Positions 44,285-53,311 of a stretch of 64,000 nt of DNA are shown in pieces. This DNA comes from Nocardioides litoris. GTDB taxonomy: Bacteria; Actinomycetota; Actinomycetes; Propionibacteriales; Nocardioidaceae. The position numbers were made by a program, and so were the translations under genes. The notes below the pieces were generated by a model that worked only from the letters and a program-made list of their open reading frames with translations, was not told the DNA's origin and did no database searches. Numbering within the stretch: the stretch's first letter is position 1; each line of letters begins with the position of its first letter. The stretch spans positions 248,001 to 312,000 of the forward strand of contig NZ_VDMR01000001.1 in NCBI RefSeq assembly GCF_006346315.1. The letters run 5' to 3'.

Positions 44285-45223
44285 ATGCGCCCGGAGATCA
44301 TCGCCGAGGTCGTGCGGTCGGGGTTCGTCGAGGGCCACCACCACGGCTCCGTCGTCGCCCTGGAGGCCGACGGCTCCACCGCCTGGTCGATCGGCGACGT
44401 CACCTCGGCCGTGCTGCCCCGGTCCTGCAACAAGCCCCTGCAGGCCCTCGCGATGGTGCGGCTCGGGCTCGACCTGCCCCCCGAGCTGCTCGCGCTCGCC
44501 TGCGCGTCCCACTCGGGCGAGGACTTCCACCTCGATGGCGTACGCCGCGTCCTCGCCTCGGCCGGGCTCGGCGAGGAGGCCCTGCAGACGCCTCCCGACT
44601 GGCCGCTGGACGACGACGCCCGCGAGGCCGCCCTGCGTGCCGGCCGCACCCGTGACGCCATCTCGATGAACTGCTCCGGCAAGCACGCCGCGATGCTCGC
44701 CACCTGCGTCCTGCGCGGCTGGGACACCGCGACCTACCGCGAGGCCGACCACCCGCTGCAGGTCGCGATCGCCGAGACGTTCGCCGAGCTCACGGGCGAG
44801 CCGGTCGAGGTCGTCGCGGTCGACGGGTGCGGAGCGCCGCTGCTCTCGACGTCGCTGACGGGGCTCGCGCGGGCCTTCCGCGCCCTCGCCGTCGCCACCG
44901 AGGGGCCCGAGCGGCGCATCGCCGAGGCGATCCGGGCCCACCCGTCGTACGTCTCGGGCACCCGCCGCGACGAGCTGGCCCTGCTGACGGCCCTGCCCGG
45001 CGCGATCGGCAAGGCCGGCGCCGAGTCCTGCTACGCCGTGGCCCTGCCCGACGGCCGCGCCTGGGCCTCCAAGACCGACGACGGGGCCCCGCGGGTGCGC
45101 CCGGTCGTCATGGCCGCGGCCCTGCGCCGCTCGGGCATCCACGACCCGGCCGTCGACGCCACGGGCCAGTGGCCGCTGCTCGGTGGCGGCGTGCCCGTCG
45201 GTGAGATCCGCGCCACGTTCTGA
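44285..45223 (+). CDS. Asparaginase (PF06089 type, rhizobial AnsA-like)
   Basis: The 312-residue protein belongs to the asparaginase class with a beta-lactamase-like fold, found in Rhizobium and actinobacteria, rather than the E. coli AnsB class. Visible signatures are VLPRSCNKPLQALAM (with the S-x-x-K pair), LACASHSGED, MNCSGKHAAML and VDGCGAPLLSTSL. It would hydrolyse L-asparagine to aspartate and ammonia in the cytoplasm. No signal peptide is seen. It seems to be a metabolic gene unrelated to the polysaccharide block. A hairpin follows the stop. Confidence 0.88.
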   Translation: MRPEIIAEVVRSGFVEGHHHGSVVALEADGSTAWSIGDVTSAVLPRSCNKPLQALAMVRLGLDLPPELLALACASHSGEDFHLDGVRRVLASAGLGEEALQTPPDWPLDDDAREAALRAGRTRDAISMNCSGKHAAMLATCVLRGWDTATYREADHPLQVAIAETFAELTGEPVEVVAVDGCGAPLLSTSLTGLARAFRALAVATEGPERRIAEAIRAHPSYVSGTRRDELALLTALPGAIGKAGAESCYAVALPDGRAWASKTDDGAPRVRPVVMAAALRRSGIHDPAVDATGQWPLLGGGVPVGEIRATF

Positions 45224-45230
45224 GCCGCTG

Positions 45231-45251
45231 GAACGCCGTCTTGCGGCGTTC
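45231..45251 (+). terminator. Terminator hairpin after the asparaginase gene
   Basis: GAACGCCG (45231-45238) pairs with CGGCGTTC (45244-45251) across a 5-nt loop, 8 bp after the stop codon. A smaller hairpin, CCTTG-CGG-CAAGG, follows at 45261-45273. Confidence 0.65.
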
Positions 45252-45396
45252 TTGAGGGTCCCTTGCGGCAAGGCTGCAGCGACCGTCGGCGGGTGGTCAC
45301 CTGCGTGTGGTGAGGTGGAGGACGTGGTCGCCGGGGGGCGGCCTCCCCACTTCAAGCGGGGTCTCGGCAACATGCACTGGGGGGTGCTCCGCCGCG

Positions 45397-46905
45397 ATGC
45401 GCGTCGACATGCAAGCTGAGCTGGACCAGCCGGTCGTGCTCCGGGCTCCGTCTCGTCCGAGCGGGCCGGCCACGCCGCTGGCCGCCGTGGTCGAGCCGGC
45501 CGAGAGCCGGGCCGACCTGACCGAGCCGCGGGAGCCACGGCGACCGCTGCCGTCCCGGCCGCGCACGGGGCCGATCCGTCGTCGTGAGCGGGCCGCACTG
45601 GCCCTGGCCGCCGGCGACGTGGTCGTCACCGCGCTCGTCGTCGGCCTGGTCGCCGGCCTCGCGCTCGTCCCGGCGGCTGCGGTCGCCGTCGGCACCGTCG
45701 TGGTGCTGCGGCTGACCGGTGGCTACCGGCCCCGCCTGCGGCCCTCGTCCGCCGACGACCTGCGCCCCGTCGCCCTGGGCTCGCTGGCCGCCACCGTCGT
45801 CCTCGTGCCCACGGGCGGCATCGCCGGCGCCGCCGCGCTGGGCCTGCTCGGTGCCCTCGTCCCGGGCCTGCTGGCCGCCCGCGCCGCCGTCCACGTGGCG
45901 CGCCGCGCCACCCGGCGCCGCGGCCGGGGCCTCGACGCGACCGTCGTCGTCGGCCAGGGTGCAGCCGCGCGCCGCCTCGTCGCCGCCGCGGTCGACCACC
46001 CCGAGTTCGGTCTCGCGCCGGTCGGCGTCGTCGGCGTTGACCCCACCGACGTCCTCGACCCGGAGACCGGCGACCTGGGTACGCCGCGGCTCGGGTCGCT
46101 GCTCGACCTCACCGCCGTCGTCGAGTCCACCGGTGCCCGGCGCGTGCTCGTCGCCCAGGACGCCGACGACCCGACCCTCACCGACCTCCTGCTCGCCTGC
46201 CGCGACCGGGCGGGCGTCGAGGTGCTGTGGGAGCCCCGGTTCTCCGCACTGGCGCCGCGTGGTGGTCAGACCGACGCGCTGTGGGGGATCCCGCTCGTGC
46301 GCGCCCTGCCGGCCGCTCGCAGCCGCGCGCCGTGGCGGGCCAAGCGCGCCCTCGACGTCGTCGTGGCCGCGGTCCTGCTGCTCCTGCTGACCCCGCTGAT
46401 GGCGGTGGCCGCGCTGGCCGTGCGCTGGGAGATGGGCCGCTCGATCATCTTCGGCCAGGTGCGGGTGGGCCTCGGCGGCCTCCCGTTCACCATCTACAAG
46501 TTCCGCACCTACCGCCAGCCCCCGTCCTCGGGATCGGCGCCGGTGTGGTCGGTGGCGGGCGACCCGTCCCTCGGACCCGTCGGCCGCTTCCTGCGGGCGA
46601 CCTCCATCGACGAGCTCCCGCAGCTGGTCAACGTGCTCAGGGGCGACATGAGCCTGGTCGGCCCCCGGCCCGAGCGGCCGTTCTTCGTCGACCGGTTCAG
46701 CGTCGACGTCCCCGACTACCACCGGCGCCACCGCGTGCCCGTCGGCCTCACCGGGTGGGCCCAGGTGCACGGCCTGCGCGGCGACACCTCCATCGAGGAG
46801 CGTGCGCGGTTCGACAACGACTACATCGAGAACTGGTCGCTGCGGCTCGACCTGCAGATCCTGGTCCGCACCGTGCGGGCCGTGCTCGGCCGCCAGGGCG
46901 GCTGA
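45397..46905 (+). CDS. Polyprenyl phosphoglycosyl transferase (WbaP/CpsE-type), copy 1
   Basis: From ATG 45397 the protein has 502 residues. It has an N-terminal membrane region (about 65-160), a CoA-binding-like cytoplasmic domain (DATVVVGQGAAARRLV) and a C-terminal sugar transferase domain starting with a re-entrant helix (DVVVAAVLLLLLTPLMAVAA). Motifs IYKFRTY, DELPQLVNVLRGDMSL, GPRPERP and GLTGWAQVHG are those of PF02397. It transfers a sugar-1-phosphate from a UDP sugar to undecaprenyl phosphate, the first step of glycan assembly. It has diverged more from the copies at 53312 and 55993 than those have from each other. The upstream open frame to 45307 is not used. Confidence 0.88.
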   Translation: MRVDMQAELDQPVVLRAPSRPSGPATPLAAVVEPAESRADLTEPREPRRPLPSRPRTGPIRRRERAALALAAGDVVVTALVVGLVAGLALVPAAAVAVGTVVVLRLTGGYRPRLRPSSADDLRPVALGSLAATVVLVPTGGIAGAAALGLLGALVPGLLAARAAVHVARRATRRRGRGLDATVVVGQGAAARRLVAAAVDHPEFGLAPVGVVGVDPTDVLDPETGDLGTPRLGSLLDLTAVVESTGARRVLVAQDADDPTLTDLLLACRDRAGVEVLWEPRFSALAPRGGQTDALWGIPLVRALPAARSRAPWRAKRALDVVVAAVLLLLLTPLMAVAALAVRWEMGRSIIFGQVRVGLGGLPFTIYKFRTYRQPPSSGSAPVWSVAGDPSLGPVGRFLRATSIDELPQLVNVLRGDMSLVGPRPERPFFVDRFSVDVPDYHRRHRVPVGLTGWAQVHGLRGDTSIEERARFDNDYIENWSLRLDLQILVRTVRAVLGRQGG

Positions 46906-46981
46906 GCGCCCTCACCCCTGGGGGTCCGGGTGTTCCCTCACCCGATGTGGTGAGCCACACGCTTGCTCGGGCTTGCGAAAC

Positions 46982-46997
46982 GCTAGCCGTTGCTAGC
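46982..46997. promoter_or_regulatory. Twin GCTAGC hexamers upstream of the XRE regulator
   Basis: GCTAGC occurs at 46982-46987 and 46992-46997, one helical turn apart and just before the start codon at 47009. TGTGG-TGAG-CCACA (46946-46959) lies further upstream. Self-palindromic hexamers at this place suit autoregulation by the XRE protein. Confidence 0.45.
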
Positions 46998-47008
46998 ACC
47001 ATGGAGCC

Positions 47009-47455
47009 ATGGCCAAGGGAAAGGTCGGGCTGACCGTCGAGTCGCTCGGTGACTACCTCAAGGAGCAGCGCGTCGCCTCGCGCCTCTCCGTGAGGCAGCT
47101 CGCCCAGCAGGCCGGCGTGTCGAACCCGTACCTCAGCCAGATCGAACGTGGTCTGCGCAAGCCCTCGGCCGACGTTCTGCAGCAGCTCGCCAAGGCGCTG
47201 AGGATCTCCGCGGAGCAGCTCTACATCCGCGCGGGCATCGTCAGCCCCGAGGACGGGATCGGGGGGTCGGTCGAGCTCGCCGTGCTCGGCGACGCCGGCC
47301 TGACCGAGCGACAGAAGCAGTCGTTGCTGGACGTCTACTCGTCGTTCCTCGCGGTCAACGCCCTCGAGCGGATCGCGGACGAGGAGATCACCACCGTCGC
47401 GGCCGAGCCGGCTGACGACGACCACCCCGAGCACCACGAGAAGAAGGAGCGCTGA
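47009..47455 (+). CDS. XRE-family helix-turn-helix regulator
   Basis: The 148-residue protein has a Cro/CI-type HTH at about residues 15-70 (LGDYLKEQRVASRLSVRQL, then VSNPYLSQIERGLRKPS). A helical C-terminal segment (LTERQKQSLLDVYSSFLAVNA) and an acidic/His-rich tail follow. The order XRE regulator, HbhA-like protein, DUF2516 protein matches Rv0474-Rv0475-Rv0476 of Mycobacterium tuberculosis, from my knowledge of that genome. It probably controls this operon. GGAG before the ATG supports the start. Confidence 0.9.
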   Translation: MAKGKVGLTVESLGDYLKEQRVASRLSVRQLAQQAGVSNPYLSQIERGLRKPSADVLQQLAKALRISAEQLYIRAGIVSPEDGIGGSVELAVLGDAGLTERQKQSLLDVYSSFLAVNALERIADEEITTVAAEPADDDHPEHHEKKER

Positions 47456-47457
47456 TC

Positions 47458-47991
47458 ATGGCCAAGACCAAGATCGACTTCCGCACTGCCGTCCCGACCG
47501 CCTACCAGAAGCCGCTGTACGCCACCGTCGGCGCCGGCGACCTCGCCGTGACCGCCGTCCGCGAGTACGTCGCCGACGTGCAGCAGCGCATCACCGAGGT
47601 CCAGAAGGACGTCGAGACCCGCGTCTCCGACGTGCAGACCCGCGTGTCCGACGTCCAGAAGTCCGTCACCAAGCTGACCCCCTCGCAGGTCCGCGCCCGC
47701 GTCGAGGCCCGCGTCGCCGAGCTGCAGGACGAGGCCGTCACCACCTACGGCGACCTGGCCAAGCGCGGCGAGGCCGTCGTCAAGGGCACCAAGCTGCCCT
47801 CGACCGCGACCGCCCAGGCCGGCGAGAACGGCGTCGAGGTGAAGGTGAACACCACCAACCCGGCCGCCCGCAAGACGACCACCACCCGCAAGCCGGCCGC
47901 GAAGAAGGCCCCCGCGAAGAAGGCCCCGGCCAAGAAGGCCCCGGCTCGCAAGACCACCGCGAAGAAGGCCCCGGCCTCCACGAAGGCCTGA
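47458..47991 (+). CDS. Heparin-binding hemagglutinin (HbhA)-like protein
   Basis: The 177-residue protein opens with a short region containing PLYATVGAGDLAVTAVREYV, which resembles the mycobacterial HbhA start. A coiled coil follows (about 38-105; DVQQRITEVQKDVETRVSDV and near repeats). The C-terminus is Lys/Ala/Pro-rich, with several KKAPA units, as in the heparin-binding tail of HbhA. It is 3 bp after the XRE gene. In mycobacteria HbhA is a surface adhesin and also lies near membrane lipid domains. In this probable environmental organism a histone-like or envelope role is equally possible. Confidence 0.85.
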   Translation: MAKTKIDFRTAVPTAYQKPLYATVGAGDLAVTAVREYVADVQQRITEVQKDVETRVSDVQTRVSDVQKSVTKLTPSQVRARVEARVAELQDEAVTTYGDLAKRGEAVVKGTKLPSTATAQAGENGVEVKVNTTNPAARKTTTTRKPAAKKAPAKKAPAKKAPARKTTAKKAPASTKA

Positions 47992-48012
47992 CCTCCGCGC
48001 AGGACCCACGTC

Positions 48013-48044
48013 GACGGCCGTCGCCCCCCGGGGCGGCGGCCGTC
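48013..48044 (+). terminator. Long GC-rich hairpin after the HbhA-like gene
   Basis: The 15-bp arms (48013-48027 and 48030-48044) pair with one mismatch. The sequence lies 22 bp past the stop, before the DUF2516 gene, which seems to have its own promoter. Confidence 0.55.
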
Positions 48045-48075
48045 CGTCGTGCCCGGGGACGGGCCGGCCGCGCAC

Positions 48076-48081
48076 TAGGGT
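48076..48081 (+). promoter_or_regulatory. -10 box TAGGGT of a leaderless DUF2516 transcript
   Basis: TAGGGT ends 6 nt before the GTG at 48088, and no Shine-Dalgarno sequence fits between them. Together with the hairpin at 48013-48044 it suggests separate transcription from the HbhA-like gene. Confidence 0.45.
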
Positions 48082-48087
48082 GGGGTC

Positions 48088-48375
48088 GTGGGGATCAACA
48101 TCTTCGAGATCGAGGGCACGGTCCGGCTGCTCGTCCTGCTGGCCAGCCTGACCGTCTCGATCTTCGCCTTCGTCAACTCGCTGATGTACTCCGCCGAGGC
48201 CTACGACGCGGCCGGCAAGCTGACCAAGCCGGCCTGGTGCACGATCCTCGGCCTGGGCGTGCTGCTGTTCTTCGTGCCGATCGGCCTGTTCATCATCAAC
48301 CTCGCCCTGCTCATCGCGGCGATCGTCTACCTGGTCGACGTGCGTCCGGCCCTGGCGGGCCTCACGCGCCGCTGA
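48088..48375 (+). CDS. DUF2516 family small membrane protein
   Basis: The 95-residue protein has a leading segment NIFEIEGTVRLLVLLASLTV and three hydrophobic helices, with SAEAYDAAGKLTKPAW in the loop. It matches the actinobacterial DUF2516 family, to which Rv0476 beside HbhA belongs. No function is established. The start is GTG, with a TAGGGT box upstream. Confidence 0.82.
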   Translation: MGINIFEIEGTVRLLVLLASLTVSIFAFVNSLMYSAEAYDAAGKLTKPAWCTILGLGVLLFFVPIGLFIINLALLIAAIVYLVDVRPALAGLTRR

Positions 48376-48406
48376 TCCCGGGCGCCCGCGGCGACCTGGG
48401 CCACCG

Positions 48407-48434
48407 GGGGGTGAAATCCCGGGGGTTCACCCCC
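48407..48434. promoter_or_regulatory. Inverted repeat upstream of the cupin gene
   Basis: GGGGGTGAA (48407-48415) and TTCACCCCC (48426-48434) form a perfect 9-bp inverted repeat with a 10-bp spacer. It lies 19 bp upstream of the TACCGT box at 48454-48459, where an operator or activator site would sit. Confidence 0.5.
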
Positions 48435-48453
48435 GTGACGGGCCCCCGGCGTC

Positions 48454-48459
48454 TACCGT
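48454..48459 (+). promoter_or_regulatory. -10 box TACCGT before the cupin gene
   Basis: TACCGT ends 7 nt before the ATG at 48467. The layout again suggests a leaderless transcript. Confidence 0.45.
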
Positions 48460-48466
48460 GGCGGTC

Positions 48467-48847
48467 ATGGTCTTGGATCGGGAAGAGCGTCCCTGGGGCT
48501 CCTGGGAGGTGCTCGACGAGGGCGTCGGCTACAAGGTGAAGCGCATCGTCGTGCACCCCGGCTGCCGCCTGAGCTACCAGACCCACGAGCACCGGGCCGA
48601 GATCTGGAACGTCGTCGCCGGTCGCGCCACCTGCATCGTCGAGGGCATGACCGTCATCGCCGAGCCCGGCGAGGCCGTGCAGGTCGCCATCGGCGAGAAG
48701 CACCGCATCACCAACATGGACACCGAGGACCTGATCATCATCGAGGTCCAGCTCGGCGCCTACTGCGGCGAGGACGACATCTGCCGCCTCGACGACGACT
48801 ACGGCCGGGCGGCCGAGTCGGTCGCCGGCTCCAGCTCCGCCACGTAG
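48467..48847 (+). CDS. Cupin, mannose-6-phosphate isomerase type-II-like
   Basis: The 126-residue protein matches the isomerase half of ManC-type proteins, standing alone. It has ERPWGSWEVLD, VKRIVVHPGCRLSYQTHEHRAE with metal-binding His residues, EKHRITN and VQLGAYCGEDDICRLDDDYGR. It would interconvert fructose-6-P and mannose-6-P on the way to GDP-mannose, which the GMD genes need. No guanylyltransferase (ManC N-terminal part) or phosphomannomutase gene is in the window. Its 3' end overlaps the convergent rmlCD gene by 49 bp. Confidence 0.82.
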   Translation: MVLDREERPWGSWEVLDEGVGYKVKRIVVHPGCRLSYQTHEHRAEIWNVVAGRATCIVEGMTVIAEPGEAVQVAIGEKHRITNMDTEDLIIIEVQLGAYCGEDDICRLDDDYGRAAESVAGSSSAT

Positions 48848-50211
48848 CGCTCCAGGGCCACCACGGCGTCCTCGCTGGCGAACCCGGTGGCCGCCAGCTT
48901 GCCCAGGTCGAACGCGCTCAGCAGCGGCCGCGGGGCCAGCGCCTTGCCGGCGTAGTACTCCTCGGTCGTCACCCGGCCCACGTCGGCCGCGTCGCGACCG
49001 CACAGCGCGAAGACCCGCGCCGCCACGTCGGCCCACGACATCGGCTCCCCGCCGTTGCTGCAGTGGTAGACGCCGTGTGCCGCCCGCGACTCCAGCAGGT
49101 GCCGGGTGGCGCGGGCGAGCTCGGTGGTGAACGTGAGCCGGCCGACCTGGTCGTCGACGACGTTCGGGCTCACGCCGTCGCGGGCGAGGCGGGCCATCGT
49201 GCGCACGAAGTTGTGCCCGTCGCCGATGAGCCAGGACGTGCGCAGGACGTAGTGGCGCTTGGCCGTGGCCACCGCGAGGTCGCCCGCCGCCTTGGACTGG
49301 GCATAGACGCCCAGCGGCGAGAGCGGCTCGGATTCGTCGTGCGGGGCGCGGGTGCCGTCGAAGACGTACTCGGTGGAGTAGTGCACCAGCGTCAGCCGGT
49401 GCTGGTCGGCGACCCTGGCCAGGGCGGCCGGCGCGGCCGCATTGGCCGTCCACGCCGCGACCCGACCCTCGGGGGTCTCGGCCTGGTCGACGGCGGTGAA
49501 AGCTGCGGCGTTGAGGACGACGTCGTGCTCGTGCCACGGCCAGGCCGCGACCGCGTCGGGGTCGCTGACGTCGAGCTCGTCGAGGTCGACGCCGACCGCG
49601 TCGGGGAAGGCAGCCAGCAAGGCGCGTCCGAGCTGGCCCTTGCTGCCCACGACCAGCGTGGTGCGCGGCTGCATGCGCACGGCGTCGGCCAGGCGCGGGT
49701 TGGCGCGGTCCTTGTCGCTGATCTCGGCCTCGTCGAGCGGGATCGGCCAGGAGATCGCCGCGTCGGGGTCGGCGAGGTCGAGGGCCGGGTAGACCAGGCC
49801 GGGCTGCCAGTGCTGGTTGACCAGGTAGCTGTAGGCGACGCCGTCGTCGAGGGTCTGGTAGCTGTTGCCGACCCCGCGGGGGACGAAGACCGCGGTGCTG
49901 TCGTCGAGCTCGACGCTGAACGTGGCGCCGTACGACTCGCCGTCGCGCATGTCGACCCAGGCCCCGAAGGCGCGGCCGCCGGTCACGGACACGAACTTGT
50001 CCCACGGCTCGGTGTGGATGCCGCGGGTCGAGCCGCGGCGGGTGTTGTAGGAGACGTTGTTCTGCACCGGGTCGAAGTCGGGCAGCCCGAGGGCCACCAT
50101 CTTCTCGCGCTGCCAGTTCTCCCGGAACCAGCCGCGCGCGTCGGCGTGGACGGCGAGGCGGACGACCAGCAGGCCCGGGATCGGGGTGGTCTCGACGGCG
50201 AGGTCAGGCAT
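48799..50211 (-). CDS. RmlC-RmlD fusion: dTDP-4-keto-rhamnose 3,5-epimerase and reductase
   Basis: From ATG 50211 (GGAG upstream) the protein has 470 residues. Residues 1-185 are a cupin epimerase of the RmlC kind, with RGWFRENWQREKM, QNNVSYNTRRGSTRGIHTEP and the NSYQTLDDGVAYSYLVN region. Residues 188-470 are an NAD(P)H-dependent RmlD reductase with VVGSKGQLGRAL and the HYSTEYVFDG and YAQSKAAGD (YxxxK) blocks. Together they convert dTDP-4-keto-6-deoxyglucose to dTDP-L-rhamnose. RmlC and RmlD are usually separate proteins. rmlB lies just upstream, with two palindromic repeats between the two genes. Confidence 0.92.
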   Translation of the reverse strand: MPDLAVETTPIPGLLVVRLAVHADARGWFRENWQREKMVALGLPDFDPVQNNVSYNTRRGSTRGIHTEPWDKFVSVTGGRAFGAWVDMRDGESYGATFSVELDDSTAVFVPRGVGNSYQTLDDGVAYSYLVNQHWQPGLVYPALDLADPDAAISWPIPLDEAEISDKDRANPRLADAVRMQPRTTLVVGSKGQLGRALLAAFPDAVGVDLDELDVSDPDAVAAWPWHEHDVVLNAAAFTAVDQAETPEGRVAAWTANAAAPAALARVADQHRLTLVHYSTEYVFDGTRAPHDESEPLSPLGVYAQSKAAGDLAVATAKRHYVLRTSWLIGDGHNFVRTMARLARDGVSPNVVDDQVGRLTFTTELARATRHLLESRAAHGVYHCSNGGEPMSWADVAARVFALCGRDAADVGRVTTEEYYAGKALAPRPLLSAFDLGKLAATGFASEDAVVALERYVAELEPATDSAARP

Positions 50212-50226
50212 CGATGCTCCAGTCAT

Positions 50227-50325
50227 GTGGTCTCGAGACGCGCCCCAGGGGGCGCTCCTCGACCACCGTGGGGTCGGGTTGGACGGTGGTCGAGGAAGGC
50301 GCGCCAGCGCCTGTCTCGACACCAC
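50227..50325. repeat. Pair of type A palindromic repeats between rmlB and rmlCD
   Basis: Two elements, GTGGTCTCGAGACGCGCC to CCTCGACCAC (50227-50266) and GGTGGTCGAGGAAGG to TCTCGACACCAC (50285-50325), face each other. They occupy the 114-bp gap between the rmlB stop and the rmlCD start. They resemble the type A repeat in the APS-kinase gene (41302-41339). Confidence 0.8.
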
Positions 50326-52282
<1,957 letters not shown>

Positions 52283-52286
<4 letters not shown>

Positions 52287-53266
52287 TTCCAGCCGCTCCG
52301 GATGGCCTCGACGTCGGCCGTGACCATCATGGAGACCAGGTCGGTGAAGCCGACCTTGGGCTTCCAGCCCAGGGCCTGCTCGGCCTTCGACCGGTCGCCG
52401 ATGAGCTGGTCGACCTCGGCGGGCCGCATGAAGCGCGGGTCGTAGCGGATGTAGCGCTCCCAGTCGTCGATGCCGACGTGGGCGAAGGCGAGCTGCACGA
52501 ACTCGCGCACCGAGTGCGTCTCGCCGGTCGCGATGACGTAGTCGTCGGCCTCGTCCTGCTGCAGCATCAGCCACATGGCCTCGACGTAGTCACCGGCGAA
52601 GCCCCAGTCGCGCTCGGCGTCGAGGTTGCCCATGACCAGCTCCTCCTGCAGGCCGAGGTGGATGCGCGCGACGGCCTGGCTGACCTTGCGGGTCACGAAC
52701 TCCGGCCCCCGGCGTGGCGACTCGTGGTTGAACAGGATGCCGGAGCTGGCGTGCATGCCGTAGGACTCGCGGTAGTTGATCGTCATGTAGTGGCCGAAGA
52801 CCTTGGCCACGCCGTACGGCGACCGCGGCCACAGCAGGGTGCGCTCGTGCTGCGGCACGTCCTGCACCTTGCCGAACATCTCCGAGCTCGACGCCTGGTA
52901 GAAGCGCACCCGGCTCGGGTCGTCACCGGTGTGCAGCCGCACGGCCTCGAGCATGTTGAGCACGCCCTTGGCCGTCACGTCCGTCGTGAGAGCTGCCTGC
53001 TCCCACGAGTAGGCGACGAACGACACCGCACCGAGGTTGTAGACCTCGTCGGGGTCGGCGTCGCGCAGGGCCCGCAGCAGGCTGGACATGTCGGTCAGGT
53101 CGCCGTTGTGCAGGGTGACCGTCGGGAGCAGCTGCTCGACGAGGTCGCGCTTGGGGTTGTTCTGGCCGCGGATGAGGCCGTGGACGTCGTACCCCTTCGC
53201 GACGAGCAGCTCGGCGAGGTAGAGGCCGTCCTGGCCGGTGATGCCGGTGATCAGGGCAGAGGGCAT
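52283..53266 (-). CDS. gmd: GDP-mannose 4,6-dehydratase
   Basis: The 327-residue protein has all the GMD signatures: ALITGITGQDGLYLAELL, DEVYNLGAVSFVAYSWEQ, FYQASSSEMFG (catalytic Ser-Glu), SPYGVAKVFGHYMTINYRE (YxxxK) and LFNHESPRRGPEFVTRKVS. It dehydrates GDP-mannose to GDP-4-keto-6-deoxymannose, the precursor of GDP-fucose and GDP-rhamnose. The paralogue downstream is coupled through a 4-bp overlap. The phosphoglycosyl transferase gene upstream (start of the same strand block) ends about 45 bp away. Confidence 0.93.
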
Positions 53267-53311
53267 GACGGCATCCTTCCAGCCGGTGCGGGTGCGAGCG
53301 GCCGCAGGCGC

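Noticed and set aside
42677..45598. 973-codon minus-strand open frame
   Set aside because: It spans the sulfatase and asparaginase genes in antisense; composition and lack of domains mark it as a shadow.
47841..47982. Short repeats near the HbhA C-terminus considered as a CRISPR or tandem array
   Set aside because: The repeats are codons of the Lys-Ala-Pro tail and are in frame; there are no spacers.
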